Notes under the pieces: model-generated
Database searches by the model: none
Seen by the model: the letters and a program-made list of their open reading frames with translations, nothing else
Told to the model about the DNA's origin: nothing
Assembly: GCF_029582805.1 (NCBI RefSeq)
Contig: NZ_JAKKUT010000002.1
Span: 954,001-1,018,000, forward strand
DNA from: Candidatus Synechococcus calcipolaris G9
GTDB taxonomy: Bacteria > Cyanobacteriota > Cyanobacteriia > Thermosynechococcales > Thermosynechococcaceae
DNA: 64,000 bases
Direction: 5' to 3'
Program-made: the position numbers and the translations under genes
Shown: in pieces, positions 46,309 through 54,716 of the stretch
How the letters are laid out: each line of letters begins with the position of its first letter
How positions within the stretch are numbered: the first letter of the stretch is position 1

Positions 46309-48060
46309 GTGCAACAGGTTGATTACACAACATTAATGGCGATCTGCACAGATCTGCAAGCGCATTGGCTCCCGGCCCGGCTGGAATCGGTCTATCAGCG
46401 CGATCGCCACAGCATTGCCCTAGCCCTGCGAACCCTAAATCAACGGCGATGGTTGACCCTCAGTTGGCATCCCCAGGCGGCCCGTCTTTGTTTTGAAGCT
46501 CCGCCGCCCCGTGTTCCTGACACGTTTACCTTTAGCCAACAACTTCAGCATCAATTGGGTCGGTTAGCTCTGGTGGCGATCGTCCCCCTGAGTCCCTGGG
46601 AACGGGTGCTAGATTTACAGTTTGCCCAGCGACCGGGCGACCCAATTCTTTGGCATCTCTATGGGGAAATCATGGGGAAATACAGTAATGTGATTCTGGT
46701 GAATCGCCATGGGGAAATTGTCACCGCTGCCCACCAGGTCAATGATCAACAATCTCGCTTGCGGCCGGTGTTGACGGGCCAAACCTATCGACCGCCGCCG
46801 GCCTTGACTGATACGATCCCACGGCGGGATGAAGCCTTTGATGCCTGGCGCGATCGCCTGAGTTTAATTCCTGGTTCCCTACGGCAATCGTTCCTCAAAA
46901 ACTATCGGGGTCTCAGTTCTGCCCTCGTACTTCAGCTCTTTTGTCAAACCGGATTAGAGCCAAATTGTCTCAATGAAAACCTAGAGGAGTCTCAATGGCA
47001 ACATCTCTTTCAAACCTGGCAGTATTGGTTAACCTGTTTAGCCGAAAAACGTTTTCAACCCCGTCGGGATGACCACACCTATAGCGTCATTCCCTGGACA
47101 TTTGGCCAACCAGAGCCGGATCTGCATCGTCTGTTAGAGGACTATTATCAAGGGTATCTGCATCAACAGGAATGGCAGGGGTTACGTCATCAACTTTTGC
47201 AAAAACTAAGCCATCTCTGCCAGAAACTGGAGCAAAAAATCCATGACTTTCAAAGCCGTTTAGCGAAATCAGATACTAGCGATCGCCAGCGCCGCCAGGG
47301 GGATTTATTAATGGCCCATCTCCAGGAATGGCAACCCGGCCTCACGGCTATTACCCTGAAGGATTTTGAAACCAATGAACCCATCACCATTCCCCTCAAC
47401 CCGGAAAAAAATGCGGTTCAAAATGCCCAACATCTCTATCGGCAACACCAAAAACTTAAACGGGCGCGGCAACACATTTTACCCCTCCTCGAAACGGCCC
47501 AAAAGGAACTTGCCTATCTGGCCCAGGTTCAGGTGGCGGTGGAACAATGCCAGCCCAGTTCTGAGGAGATCAATGGGGACACCTTTGGAAGCCTCTGCCA
47601 GGTCTTGGAAGATATTCGGGATGAACTCATTCAAGAGAACTATTTGCCAGAGCCAGACTATCGGCGATCGCCGCCGCCCTCAATGAACTTTTTACAATAC
47701 CGCACCCCCGGTGGTTTATCCGTGTATGTGGGGCGGAATAATCGCCAAAATGATCACCTCACCTTTCGCCTGGCCAGTCCCTACGATCTTTGGTTCCACT
47801 CCCAGGAAATTCCCGGTAGTCACGTCATCCTGCGCCTGGATGCGGGAGACCAACCCAGTGAAAAAGACGTGCAATGGGTGGCCAATATTGCCGCCTATCA
47901 TAGCCGTGCCAGTCAAAGTGCCCAGGTTCCAGTGGTCTATACTCCCATGAAATACGTTCATAAACCCAAGGGAGCGGCTCCGGGCATGGTGGTCTATCAG
48001 CAGGAAACGGTGATTTGGGGGTATCCCCTTCACAGGGGTAGCCAACAACCAACTTCCTAA
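46309..48060 (+). CDS. rqcH: RqcH/NFACT-family ribosome quality-control protein
   Basis: A Rqc2 homologue that binds stalled 50S subunits with peptidyl-tRNA and adds C-terminal alanine tails in bacteria. 583 residues from GTG 46309 (the protein opens VQQVDYTTLMAICTDLQ); the frame stays open to 46204 but would run into the RemA gene. NFACT-N includes LLGRLALVAIVPL-like segments and IMGKYSNVILVN. A helix-hairpin-helix and long coiled coil follow (about 285-400). The C-terminal NFACT-R domain has YVGRNNRQNDHLTFRLASP and DLWFHSQEIPGSHVIL. Often called a fibronectin-binding protein in older annotations. Confidence 0.93.
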   Translation: MQQVDYTTLMAICTDLQAHWLPARLESVYQRDRHSIALALRTLNQRRWLTLSWHPQAARLCFEAPPPRVPDTFTFSQQLQHQLGRLALVAIVPLSPWERVLDLQFAQRPGDPILWHLYGEIMGKYSNVILVNRHGEIVTAAHQVNDQQSRLRPVLTGQTYRPPPALTDTIPRRDEAFDAWRDRLSLIPGSLRQSFLKNYRGLSSALVLQLFCQTGLEPNCLNENLEESQWQHLFQTWQYWLTCLAEKRFQPRRDDHTYSVIPWTFGQPEPDLHRLLEDYYQGYLHQQEWQGLRHQLLQKLSHLCQKLEQKIHDFQSRLAKSDTSDRQRRQGDLLMAHLQEWQPGLTAITLKDFETNEPITIPLNPEKNAVQNAQHLYRQHQKLKRARQHILPLLETAQKELAYLAQVQVAVEQCQPSSEEINGDTFGSLCQVLEDIRDELIQENYLPEPDYRRSPPPSMNFLQYRTPGGLSVYVGRNNRQNDHLTFRLASPYDLWFHSQEIPGSHVILRLDAGDQPSEKDVQWVANIAAYHSRASQSAQVPVVYTPMKYVHKPKGAAPGMVVYQQETVIWGYPLHRGSQQPTS

Positions 48061-48069
48061 GGCAACAAG

Positions 48070-48444
48070 TTAAGGAGCCTGAAATATACCACTAAACCCC
48101 AACTCGATATTTACTGCCTTTTCAATTTCTTGCCAGTATATGCTTTCTAACGTACCTAATTTATTTTTAACTCTTTGATAATCCACAGCCCTTAACTGAC
48201 TGAAATTAATGTGTCTTTCCTTATCCAGGCGATTTTCAGGGGTGGGCACGATATTAACCACAAAAGGAAATGTTTTAATGCCTGGCATAATTGGAGCAAT
48301 GATTGTGGTATTTCCAAACGTGTTACCAACATCGTTTTGCAGGATGAGGCAGGGGCGTTTTTTAGCTGTTTCATATCCAACGGCAGGTCTTAAGTCTACC
48401 CACCATATCTCACCTCTTTTATAGGTTAGGAATCCGTTAGGCAT
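48070..48444 (-). CDS. MazF/PemK-family toxin
   Basis: An mRNA-cleaving endoribonuclease toxin, 124 residues. Family signatures are RGEIWWVDLRPAVGYETAKKRPCLILQND near the N-terminus, then FPFVVNIVPTPENRLDKERHINFSQLRAVD. It is downstream of its RHH antitoxin with an 8-base overlap (48437-48444). AT-rich compared with rqcH, suggesting horizontal origin. No attC-like structure was found at its ends. Confidence 0.93.
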   Translation of the reverse strand: MPNGFLTYKRGEIWWVDLRPAVGYETAKKRPCLILQNDVGNTFGNTTIIAPIMPGIKTFPFVVNIVPTPENRLDKERHINFSQLRAVDYQRVKNKLGTLESIYWQEIEKAVNIELGFSGIFQAP

Positions 48445-48661
48445 CTAACCCGTCACTCACCACAATATCCCAAGTCGAAATTTCTTTTTGAAAATCTGGA
48501 TCATTAGCCTGATCTTGATAGGACTTCTCTAAATCCTCCATTAAAACTCGTTGCTGCTCTTGCAAAAGAATGTGATTAATAAAGCTACTCCGATTTTTGG
48601 AGCAACTGTCTACAAACTTTAAGGTCTCATCATCTAGGGTTATGCTGACTTTTTTACTCAT
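48437..48661 (-). CDS. Ribbon-helix-helix antitoxin for MazF
   Basis: A 74-residue protein. The N-terminal RHH DNA-binding motif is VSITLDDETLKFVDSCSKNRSSFINHIL. The C-terminal acidic part (DPDFQKEISTWDIVVSDGLDA) should bind the toxin. It starts at ATG 48661 with AAGGACT upstream. First gene of the module; the inverted repeat at 48675-48709 overlaps its promoter, consistent with autorepression. Confidence 0.9.
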   Translation of the reverse strand: MSKKVSITLDDETLKFVDSCSKNRSSFINHILLQEQQRVLMEDLEKSYQDQANDPDFQKEISTWDIVVSDGLDA

Positions 48662-48674
48662 TGGGGTAGTCCTT

Positions 48675-48709
48675 AGTAGGATTATATTATCATACTACTG
48701 AATCCTACT
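48675..48709 (-). promoter_or_regulatory. Operator/promoter of the MazF module
   Basis: A perfect 9-base inverted repeat, AGTAGGATT (48675-48683) and AATCCTACT (48701-48709). A TATAAT -10-type word (minus strand) lies inside it, and further AGTAG/CTACT half-sites lie between the arms. It sits immediately upstream of the antitoxin start. The obvious reading is a site where the antitoxin dimer represses its own promoter. Confidence 0.6.
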
Positions 48710-48770
48710 TTGATTTGCTGATCAGCAGCATGAACTGAAATTAAGCTGAAAACTCGACAACCCGTTCCAT

Positions 48771-49988
48771 TTAGGCACTCCGCAGGGCGACAATGGGATC
48801 TAAGCTGGCCGCCCGCTTGGCTGGAACCACACCAAAAAATAGGCCAATTCCCCCGGAGACCCCCACGGCGATCGCCACTGCCACTGGAGCAACCCCGGCT
48901 TCTAAGGGTGTTGTTGCCGCCACGATCATGACACCACCGACCCCCACGGCGGTTCCCAGGAGGCCACCTAGGGCGGATAGAATAATTGCTTCAATCATAA
49001 ACTGGGTGAGAATATCAGACTCTGTGGCCCCGATCGCCTTGCGTAGACCAATTTCCTGGGTACGTTCGGTGACAGATACGAGCATAATATTCATAATGCC
49101 AATGCCCCCCACCAAGAGGGAAATACTGGCGATCGCCGCTAACATTAACGTCAGAGCATTGGAGATATTGCCAATGATTTGCAGAGCTTCTTTTTGGGTT
49201 TGAATTGTGAAATCATCTTCATCCACAATTTGGTGGCGTAGTCGCAGCAGATTCGTAATTTGAAACTTGGCCGCCTCAATACTATTTTCATCACGAGCTG
49301 AGAGAGAAATAAACGTTAAGGACATCCCATAGGGAGATCGCTGGCCAACAATTCGACTTGACATGGTGGTGATGGGAATATAGGCCACTTCATCTTGGTT
49401 GTTGCCTAGAAAGGCACCCTTTTCTTCCATAACTCCAATCACCTCAAAGGCTAGATTCTTGATGCGAATCTCTTGGCCAATGGGATTTTCATTAAGGAAT
49501 AACTTCGTTGCCAAATCAGAACCTAAAATTACCACCCGGCGATGGCGTTCTATATCCTGTTCAGAAATAAACCGGCCCCGATCAATGGTGAAATTTCGCA
49601 CCGTTAAAAAGGTGGGGGTGGTGCCGACAACGGTGGCCGTTAGATTCCGTCCCCGGTAAATCATGCGCTGTTGTACCTGGAGTTGGGGGGCGACCTCCTT
49701 GACCGTGGGCACCTGTTGGGCGATCGCCTTGGCATCTTCAAGCACAAGGGTCTGGGGAATATCAAAGGTACGACTTCGCGCCTGGGGGGTACCCGGTGAA
49801 ATGAACAGGGTATTGGGGCCGAGGGATTCAAATTGACCGGCGGCATAGCGTTGGGCCCCTTGACCAATGCCCACCATGGCAATGACAGAGGCATTCCCAA
49901 TAATGATCCCGAGCATGGTTAAACCACTCCGCAGCCGATTGGCCGTGAGGGTGGCGATCGCCATTTTTATGCTTTCCCCAATATCCAT
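48771..49988 (-). CDS. MacB/FtsX-type ABC transporter permease
   Basis: A 405-residue inner-membrane protein. An N-terminal helix (about 20-40) is followed by a large periplasmic MacB-PCD domain (about 45-270, with IDRGRFISEQDIERHRRVVILGSD). Three helices form the FtsX domain (ISLLVGGIGIMNIMLVSVTERT, then GLRKAIGA). The ATPase and adaptor partners are not adjacent. It may export a peptide, lipid or glycolipid; in cyanobacteria DevC-type relatives exist, but this resembles MacB more. Substrate unknown. Confidence 0.9.
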   Translation of the reverse strand: MDIGESIKMAIATLTANRLRSGLTMLGIIIGNASVIAMVGIGQGAQRYAAGQFESLGPNTLFISPGTPQARSRTFDIPQTLVLEDAKAIAQQVPTVKEVAPQLQVQQRMIYRGRNLTATVVGTTPTFLTVRNFTIDRGRFISEQDIERHRRVVILGSDLATKLFLNENPIGQEIRIKNLAFEVIGVMEEKGAFLGNNQDEVAYIPITTMSSRIVGQRSPYGMSLTFISLSARDENSIEAAKFQITNLLRLRHQIVDEDDFTIQTQKEALQIIGNISNALTLMLAAIASISLLVGGIGIMNIMLVSVTERTQEIGLRKAIGATESDILTQFMIEAIILSALGGLLGTAVGVGGVMIVAATTPLEAGVAPVAVAIAVGVSGGIGLFFGVVPAKRAASLDPIVALRSA

Positions 49989-50313
49989 ACGAGTTCACCG
50001 TTATTTTTGCGGAAACCTTAATTAATCGAGTTTTTACCCTTTTAGCATTGGGAGAGTCCAAGCTTGTCACTAAATAGAAATACTTAGAGAGAATACTCGA
50101 TTGAAATAGTTACATCGTAGTTGCAGCATTTGTGGTGCATATCGCAGTGATCACTGAGTACCGAACTACGGGTGCATTTCACCTTATTGGTAGAGAAATA
50201 AGACATACCTGTCAATAGCTTGCACTAGCTACGGTACCCTAGTACCTCCATTTTTACCATCATAAATTAATATTAACCCGTAACTATATAGGAAACCGTT
50301 GAGTTTTCAACAT
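49989..50313. other. Intergenic region, nothing recognised
   Basis: About 325 AT-rich bases upstream of the MacB-like gene and downstream of the desaturase. It should hold the MacB-like promoter. A GGTACCCTAGTACC near-palindrome occurs around 50233, without other context. No coding frame, RNA or repeat is supported. Confidence 0.4.
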
Positions 50314-51228
50314 TTAAGACTTTACCGGTATTTTTACTGCGGCGGGCAATCCTGAATGCTGAAAGTTTTGATTCCTGGCCCGTGCTAGCAGATCATTTTC
50401 AGCGGGCATCCTAAGCTTTGACGCTAACTTGAGAAGCTCAAGCATTTTAATAAAGCCAAACGTTGGATCTGGAAGATAGACAACCTGCCCAGCAGCACTA
50501 ATGGTGATGCCCTGCCGACTGGATGCAGGAAAGGCATGATGGAGATTATGCCAGCCTTCGCCCAGAGTTAGAAATGCTACAAATCCATTATTTCGGCTAT
50601 GGTCGTTGGTGCTAAATGGTTGCTCACCCACAATATGGCTGAGGGAGTTAACGGTTTGCACGGCATGGAACAGCAGGGTTGTGCTAAGAAAAAAAGCACC
50701 GAGATATTCAACACCACCAATGAAATAGGAGAGTGCCCCAAGTGCTACTAGAGGGATAAAGTGCAAACGGTCAATCACTTTTAATACTCCATCCTCCTCA
50801 ACATCGCTCGGTAGCTTGGCGGGAAAGAAGTTGGGAGATAATAGCCAACCTCCTTGGGACCAACCAAATCCCTTAATCCCCTGAGCTGGAGTATGGGGAG
50901 AATGGGGATCGAGATCGCGATCAACATATTGATGATGGATCATGTGGTGAGCTTTCCACCAACTGGGTCCCATCTGTCCAGCCGCCGCCGCCACAATACT
51001 GCCCACCCATAGAACCAGATTAGAAGCCTGATAGCTTTTGTGGGTGAGTAATCGATGATAAATACTAGTCGTTGCCAGCATGCGGATGACATATAAAAAT
51101 AGCAGCCAAAGGATAGATCCCCAGGATAAGCCAGTGATCAAAACGAGTAGCGATCCGATATGACTGGCAATGATCAACGTTGGCCCGGTTAGATAGGAAA
51201 CAACTGTGATTTTGGAATATGGCCTCAT
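50314..51228 (-). CDS. desC: Delta9-type acyl-lipid desaturase
   Basis: A membrane di-iron enzyme that introduces the first double bond in C18/C16 acyl chains of membrane lipids. 304 residues. The three histidine boxes are HRLLTH (58-63), HHMIHH (94-99) and HNLHH near residue 225. About four helices. The boxes' form (HRxxxH, HxxHH, HxxHH) fits the DesC/acyl-CoA Delta9 group rather than Delta12. Plant and cyanobacterial homologues are cold-responsive; no regulatory site is visible here. Confidence 0.88.
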   Translation of the reverse strand: MRPYSKITVVSYLTGPTLIIASHIGSLLVLITGLSWGSILWLLFLYVIRMLATTSIYHRLLTHKSYQASNLVLWVGSIVAAAAGQMGPSWWKAHHMIHHQYVDRDLDPHSPHTPAQGIKGFGWSQGGWLLSPNFFPAKLPSDVEEDGVLKVIDRLHFIPLVALGALSYFIGGVEYLGAFFLSTTLLFHAVQTVNSLSHIVGEQPFSTNDHSRNNGFVAFLTLGEGWHNLHHAFPASSRQGITISAAGQVVYLPDPTFGFIKMLELLKLASKLRMPAENDLLARARNQNFQHSGLPAAVKIPVKS

Positions 51229-51532
51229 TTTTTGTTTTGTCGTCCCGAAAGAGTTATAAAAAATCAGTCTAATGGCTCAAATCAGAAATGAAAGCTAACC
51301 TCGAACTCAGCACCAGCAGCTTTTATCCGTCCGCTGCATTTGAATTGTTAGACTGCGTGCAGATATTAAACTTTCAGTAAGCCATAAAACTTCTTCGTTT
51401 GTAAAGATACCACAGATCCTTATACGGCTCAGTCAACCTTAGGTAGTCGCAAAGCGTGGAACAATATGCTATCTGCTACAACTCCAAACAATTTTTCTCC
51501 TTTACTACAGTTATTTAAGAGCAACAAGGAGA
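51229..51532. other. Gap containing a second attC-like hairpin
   Basis: About 300 bases between the desaturase start and the MazF-like toxin stop. The only structure seen is the attC-like palindrome at 51265-51355, listed separately. The rest is AT-rich and shows no gene. Confidence 0.5.
51265..51355 (+). repeat. Second attC-like hairpin
   Basis: CAGTCTAA (51265-51272) pairs perfectly with TTAGACTG (51348-51355). Inside, CAAATCAG (51278-51285) pairs with CTGCATTTG (51334-51342) with a single extra C. AAAGCT (51291-51296) pairs with AGCTTT (51318-51323). On the plus strand the right core is GTTAGAC, a perfect match to the integron GTTRRRY core. The left core GTCTAAT differs by one base from RYYYAAC. 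Length (about 91) and the one-base bulge match attC. Orientation is uncertain relative to the neighbouring minus-strand toxin-antitoxin genes. Confidence 0.55.
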
Positions 51533-51886
51533 CTAGAGCCGAGATAATTTGAATAACTGCTGCAAAGAATCCTTTACAGCAACAACATCTGTATTGGCAA
51601 GCTTACCAATTTTCCTGAGTACTAAGGCATGGTCGAGGGTAAATAACTTCATCCGAATGATGGAGTTTGCTTGTAGACCAGTCGAGGCTAAATCCTGAAT
51701 TGGCACATCTAGAGGCCAGGGAGCGTGGGCCGTAGTTGCAATCATTGTCATAACGCTGCAGTCAATCAGTGTATTGAATTCTGCAATGTCTGACAAAATT
51801 AGAGCTGGCCTTCGCTTGGTTGCTGTCCTATCGGTAAATAGAAAAGGCACTACAACCAGATCAAACTGTTCAAATTGACTACGCAT
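51533..51886 (-). CDS. MazF/PemK-like toxin
   Basis: A 117-residue protein with the PemK/MazF fold. It opens QFDLVVVPFLFTDRTATKRRPALIL, continues with CSVMTMIATTAHAPWPLDVPI, and ends IRMKLFTLDHALVLRKIGKL. A presumed endoribonuclease. It overlaps the upstream gene by 37 bases (51850-51886), which is typical of coupled toxin-antitoxin pairs. It differs clearly from the MazF at 48070. The attC-like hairpin lies about 180 bases beyond its stop. Confidence 0.85.
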   Translation of the reverse strand: MRSQFEQFDLVVVPFLFTDRTATKRRPALILSDIAEFNTLIDCSVMTMIATTAHAPWPLDVPIQDLASTGLQANSIIRMKLFTLDHALVLRKIGKLANTDVVAVKDSLQQLFKLSRL

Positions 51887-52167
51887 AGATTTTGGTAGGC
51901 TAGTTCATCAGCCTCTGAATCCCACTCGGTCAGCGTTGCCCCTACTGCATCAAGATAATCCTTATCTACAACTGGCTCTAAGGGATCGTTATAGCGTAGG
52001 ACTATTCCTTGGAATGGATAGTCTTTTGGAGATGTGTGTCTTGGCTGTTCTTCCTTCGGCTGCTCCAAAATAATTATTTCTACGGCATCCCCGGCATGAA
52101 AGGGTAATCCTTTCAGCACTAGGATTCCATCTTCCATCAGGGTGGCAGCTAACTTATGGGCGTTCAT
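51850..52167 (-). CDS. Putative antitoxin paired with the MazF-like toxin
   Basis: A 105-residue protein starting at ATG 52167 with AAGGAAACC upstream; the frame is open to 52281 without coding character. It opens MNAHKLAATLMEDGILVLKGLPFHAGDAVEIIILEQ, which has the strand-turn-strand look of an AbrB/SpoVT-type barrel, and a C-terminal acidic segment follows (EWDSEADELAYQNL). The last 12 codons overlap the toxin. A short inverted repeat (AACAGT 52243-52248, ACTGTT 52252-52257) upstream could be its operator. Identity as antitoxin is inferred from position. Confidence 0.72.
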   Translation of the reverse strand: MNAHKLAATLMEDGILVLKGLPFHAGDAVEIIILEQPKEEQPRHTSPKDYPFQGIVLRYNDPLEPVVDKDYLDAVGATLTEWDSEADELAYQNLCVVNLNSLIWL

Positions 52168-52441
52168 TATTGGTTTCCTTAATAAGGAATACAAAGAAAG
52201 GGATACGATGAGAAACAGGCTATGGGGAAAACCCACTGTCGCAACAGTCAAACTGTTTTGTAAGGGTTGAAAAATAAGCATTCTGTCGAAATGTGGGTTC
52301 TAGACGATTGAGTAGAATCATTTTCATACCGATAATTTTTACGATTTTTTATCTGTTTTTTACATTGCTATAGTTTCGATGCTATATTGAATGTCAATTT
52401 TATTATGGTATTAGAGTTTAACTTTTTGTGGTCCTCACAGA

Positions 52442-52448
52442 GTTAGAC
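52442..52448 (+). repeat. Integron-type core site GTTAGAC upstream of the nuclease-like gene
   Basis: GTTAGACTG (52442-52450) is the same nine-base word as the right core of the attC-like hairpin at 51265-51355. It lies 39 bases before the start of the PD-(D/E)XK-like gene. That gene's stop codon overlaps an inverse core, GTCTAAC (53228-53234). Together they bracket the gene as cassette cores would. A chance match is possible for a word this short. Confidence 0.3.
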
Positions 52449-52480
52449 TGTTAATAGCCTTCTTAATAGTTAGATTTATC

Positions 52481-53233
52481 GTGGCATCAATTGAAAAATT
52501 TCAGCACCAAATTATCAATGCGATGGCCAGGTCATGTGCAGATATGGTCGATTTCACGGATGATCCTGCGAAACCACCAAATGCTGAGTATCTGCTTACA
52601 GTTAACGTGGCCAAAGAAATTAGGAACCTCAATTACAGTGCAGGGGATCCCTACGATATCCGCCTTGAGGAACATACAGAGCAATTTGCTCGAAACTGCC
52701 TGTTCCCAAGCAAATTTGTTGGCCACCCACTAGCTCATGTATCCACGAAATTTAGGCTCGGCACACCCAAGATTAACCGTAACGGGAGAATCGACGTGGC
52801 AGTCTATGAGAATATTCCTAACAACGGTTACTTCGGTGCACAACCCATTTGTGCCATTGAGCTTAAGGGCCTTAATCCCAAGATGTCGTCCGCTCTCTCG
52901 GACATGAGGCGAAACCTCGAATTTTTCCGCGTGTCTGGTAATACTGGTGGGAGCGTGTTGAGGTTCTCGATTTTTGCCGCATTACATTCGTTTAAACGGT
53001 CTAGCGATGAAGATCGGGTTCAAGCAAATGAAGTCAAACTCAAAGAGAAATATCAGAAGGCGTTGGCACAGCTTGGTTCAACCCACGATATTTCAGTCGA
53101 CATTCAAGTGCATACTATTAGTAAGGAACTTGTTGGTCGGGTTCTAAATGAAGGTGAACACAAAGTGCTAGACACCAGTGCCATTCATCACTTTGCTGGT
53201 ATCATTGTCACATTTCGTGCAAAAGAAGTCTAA
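52481..53233 (+). CDS. PD-(D/E)XK-like hypothetical protein
   Basis: A 250-residue soluble protein starting at GTG 52481 (weak ribosome-binding context). The segment GRIDVAVYENIPNN followed by ICAIELKGLNP looks like the D...ExK core of restriction-endonuclease-fold proteins, with Asp in RIDVAV and Glu-x-Lys in AIELKG. N- and C-terminal parts are unassigned. Codon usage and AT content differ from the surrounding housekeeping genes. It stands alone between cassette-like core sites, so foreign origin and a defence-like role are plausible inferences only. Confidence 0.65.
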   Translation: MASIEKFQHQIINAMARSCADMVDFTDDPAKPPNAEYLLTVNVAKEIRNLNYSAGDPYDIRLEEHTEQFARNCLFPSKFVGHPLAHVSTKFRLGTPKINRNGRIDVAVYENIPNNGYFGAQPICAIELKGLNPKMSSALSDMRRNLEFFRVSGNTGGSVLRFSIFAALHSFKRSSDEDRVQANEVKLKEKYQKALAQLGSTHDISVDIQVHTISKELVGRVLNEGEHKVLDTSAIHHFAGIIVTFRAKEV

Positions 53234-53482
53234 CAGTTTGACCCACTGCGTACCGGAACATGAGCATTTAGAAGTACAAAAATCAAGGGACATCATGAAC
53301 AAATTCGCCACGAAATAAGATACGCCAACAGCCGCAGAATATTTAGCAGCAACATCCACCCTGCTTTTGTCACTTTTGCAAAAAGAGGAGGTAAACCCTG
53401 ATTCTTTCGCCACATATCGCTGCCATAATGATCAAAACTGACCAGCATTTCTTAAAATAACAGAATTGGGTTAACTCTGGAC
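53234..53482. other. Gap after the nuclease-like gene
   Basis: About 250 bases. It begins with GTCTAAC (53228-53234), a left-core-like word overlapping the previous stop codon. I could not find a partner right half within the usual attC length, so any attC here is truncated. No gene is supported. Confidence 0.35.
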
Positions 53483-54661
53483 TTATTGGCGACTGGCTTG
53501 GTACAGCAACCCCAATCCCAGCAGAGTTAAAATTCCCTTGGGCAACCATCCCGCCATGATCGGACTAATCATTCCCCCTTCTCCAAAGGCTGTACAGATA
53601 AATGCAAAAATATAGTAACCAAAGATAATCACCACACTCAAGCCAAAGGCGCGGCTACGATTACTGCGGGGAGAGTTAATCCCTAAGACGGAGCCAATCA
53701 GGGCAAAGCTCAAGCAGACCAAGGGTAGGGACGCTTTATCCTGGAGTTGTACCTGCCAATGGCGCACCTGTCTTTGATCGCCACTTTGGCGCAAAATCTT
53801 GATGTAATGACGCATATCTTGACTGCTCATGTGTTCTGGGACGCGGGTTTCCCAGGCTAAATCTAAGGGAGTGCGGCTATAGTCAAACTGAGCCAGACTG
53901 AAAGGGCGAACGGTTTGATAGCTCTGATCTGGATTCACTTGGTAGATTGATCCCTGGTGAAAATCCCAGGCTTGGTCGGCTTCATTCCAGATGGCGGTGT
54001 CTGCCAAAACCATTTCTTTGAGTTGGCCCTGATCAAAATTTAAGACGGTGACATCTCCCATGGCTTCGCCATCAAAGGTATGGGCAAAGAAAATTTGGGC
54101 GAGGCGTTGATCCTGAAATTGGCGGTAGAAAATATTGGCATCACGGTAGGGTAGGGCTGATTCTTCCAGTTGGATCGCCAAAATAAGGTGCCCACGGTAG
54201 GAGAGGGCTGGGGCGATCGCCTCATTCAAAACGAAGGTTAAAATCATTGCCAGAACTCCCCCCAACAGGGCCGGCACCACTAATCGCTGGGGACTAATTC
54301 CACAACTTTTGCAGGCAATAATTTCACTGCGGCGGGATAGGCGACTATAGGCAATTAAGGAACAAAACAACACGGACATGGGCACTCCCAATACCGCAAA
54401 GGTGGGCAAACGCAGGAAGAACACCTCGATCGCCGTGAAAAGGGGGAGTTGGCTATCCACCATCAACCGGATTAGATAAAAAACGGTACCAATGACAGCG
54501 GCGATCGCCGTAAACAGACCAAACCCAAAAATGAAGGGGGCGATCATCTCCGTCAGCAGGTAACGATCCAAGCGACTCGGGAAGGAGAATCGGGGATTGG
54601 GCATACCTGACGTTTCCGGTGAGTTAGGAACCGGCGAGTTGGGATGGATTGAAGCAGTCAA
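53483..54661 (-). CDS. LptF/LptG-family permease
   Basis: An inner-membrane component of the lipopolysaccharide export bridge, 392 residues. Helices lie at about 40-65, 75-100, 120-145 and then three at the C-terminus, enclosing a periplasmic beta-jellyroll domain (about 155-300). It opens LDRYLLTEMIAPFIFGFGLFTAIA, the YjgP/YjgQ pattern. LPS biosynthesis (lpxA at 8505) is also encoded in this window. Whether it corresponds to LptF or LptG cannot be told; cyanobacteria commonly have one. Confidence 0.92.
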   Translation of the reverse strand: MTASIHPNSPVPNSPETSGMPNPRFSFPSRLDRYLLTEMIAPFIFGFGLFTAIAAVIGTVFYLIRLMVDSQLPLFTAIEVFFLRLPTFAVLGVPMSVLFCSLIAYSRLSRRSEIIACKSCGISPQRLVVPALLGGVLAMILTFVLNEAIAPALSYRGHLILAIQLEESALPYRDANIFYRQFQDQRLAQIFFAHTFDGEAMGDVTVLNFDQGQLKEMVLADTAIWNEADQAWDFHQGSIYQVNPDQSYQTVRPFSLAQFDYSRTPLDLAWETRVPEHMSSQDMRHYIKILRQSGDQRQVRHWQVQLQDKASLPLVCLSFALIGSVLGINSPRSNRSRAFGLSVVIIFGYYIFAFICTAFGEGGMISPIMAGWLPKGILTLLGLGLLYQASRQ

Positions 54662-54716
54662 AGCACTCTTCCAAAACCGTTGCTAGATAGTTGCCTGGGA
54701 AGCGATCGCCCCTGCT

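Noticed and set aside
48060-48770. MazF module at 48 kb as a cassette
   Set aside because: No attC-like palindrome or GTTRRRY boundary is visible at either end.
52281-52441. AT-rich stretch as an origin-like region
   Set aside because: No DnaA-box cluster or iterons were found.
53228-53480. Full attC after the nuclease-like gene
   Set aside because: GTCTAAC is present, but no GTTRRRY core with a matching arm occurs within normal attC length.
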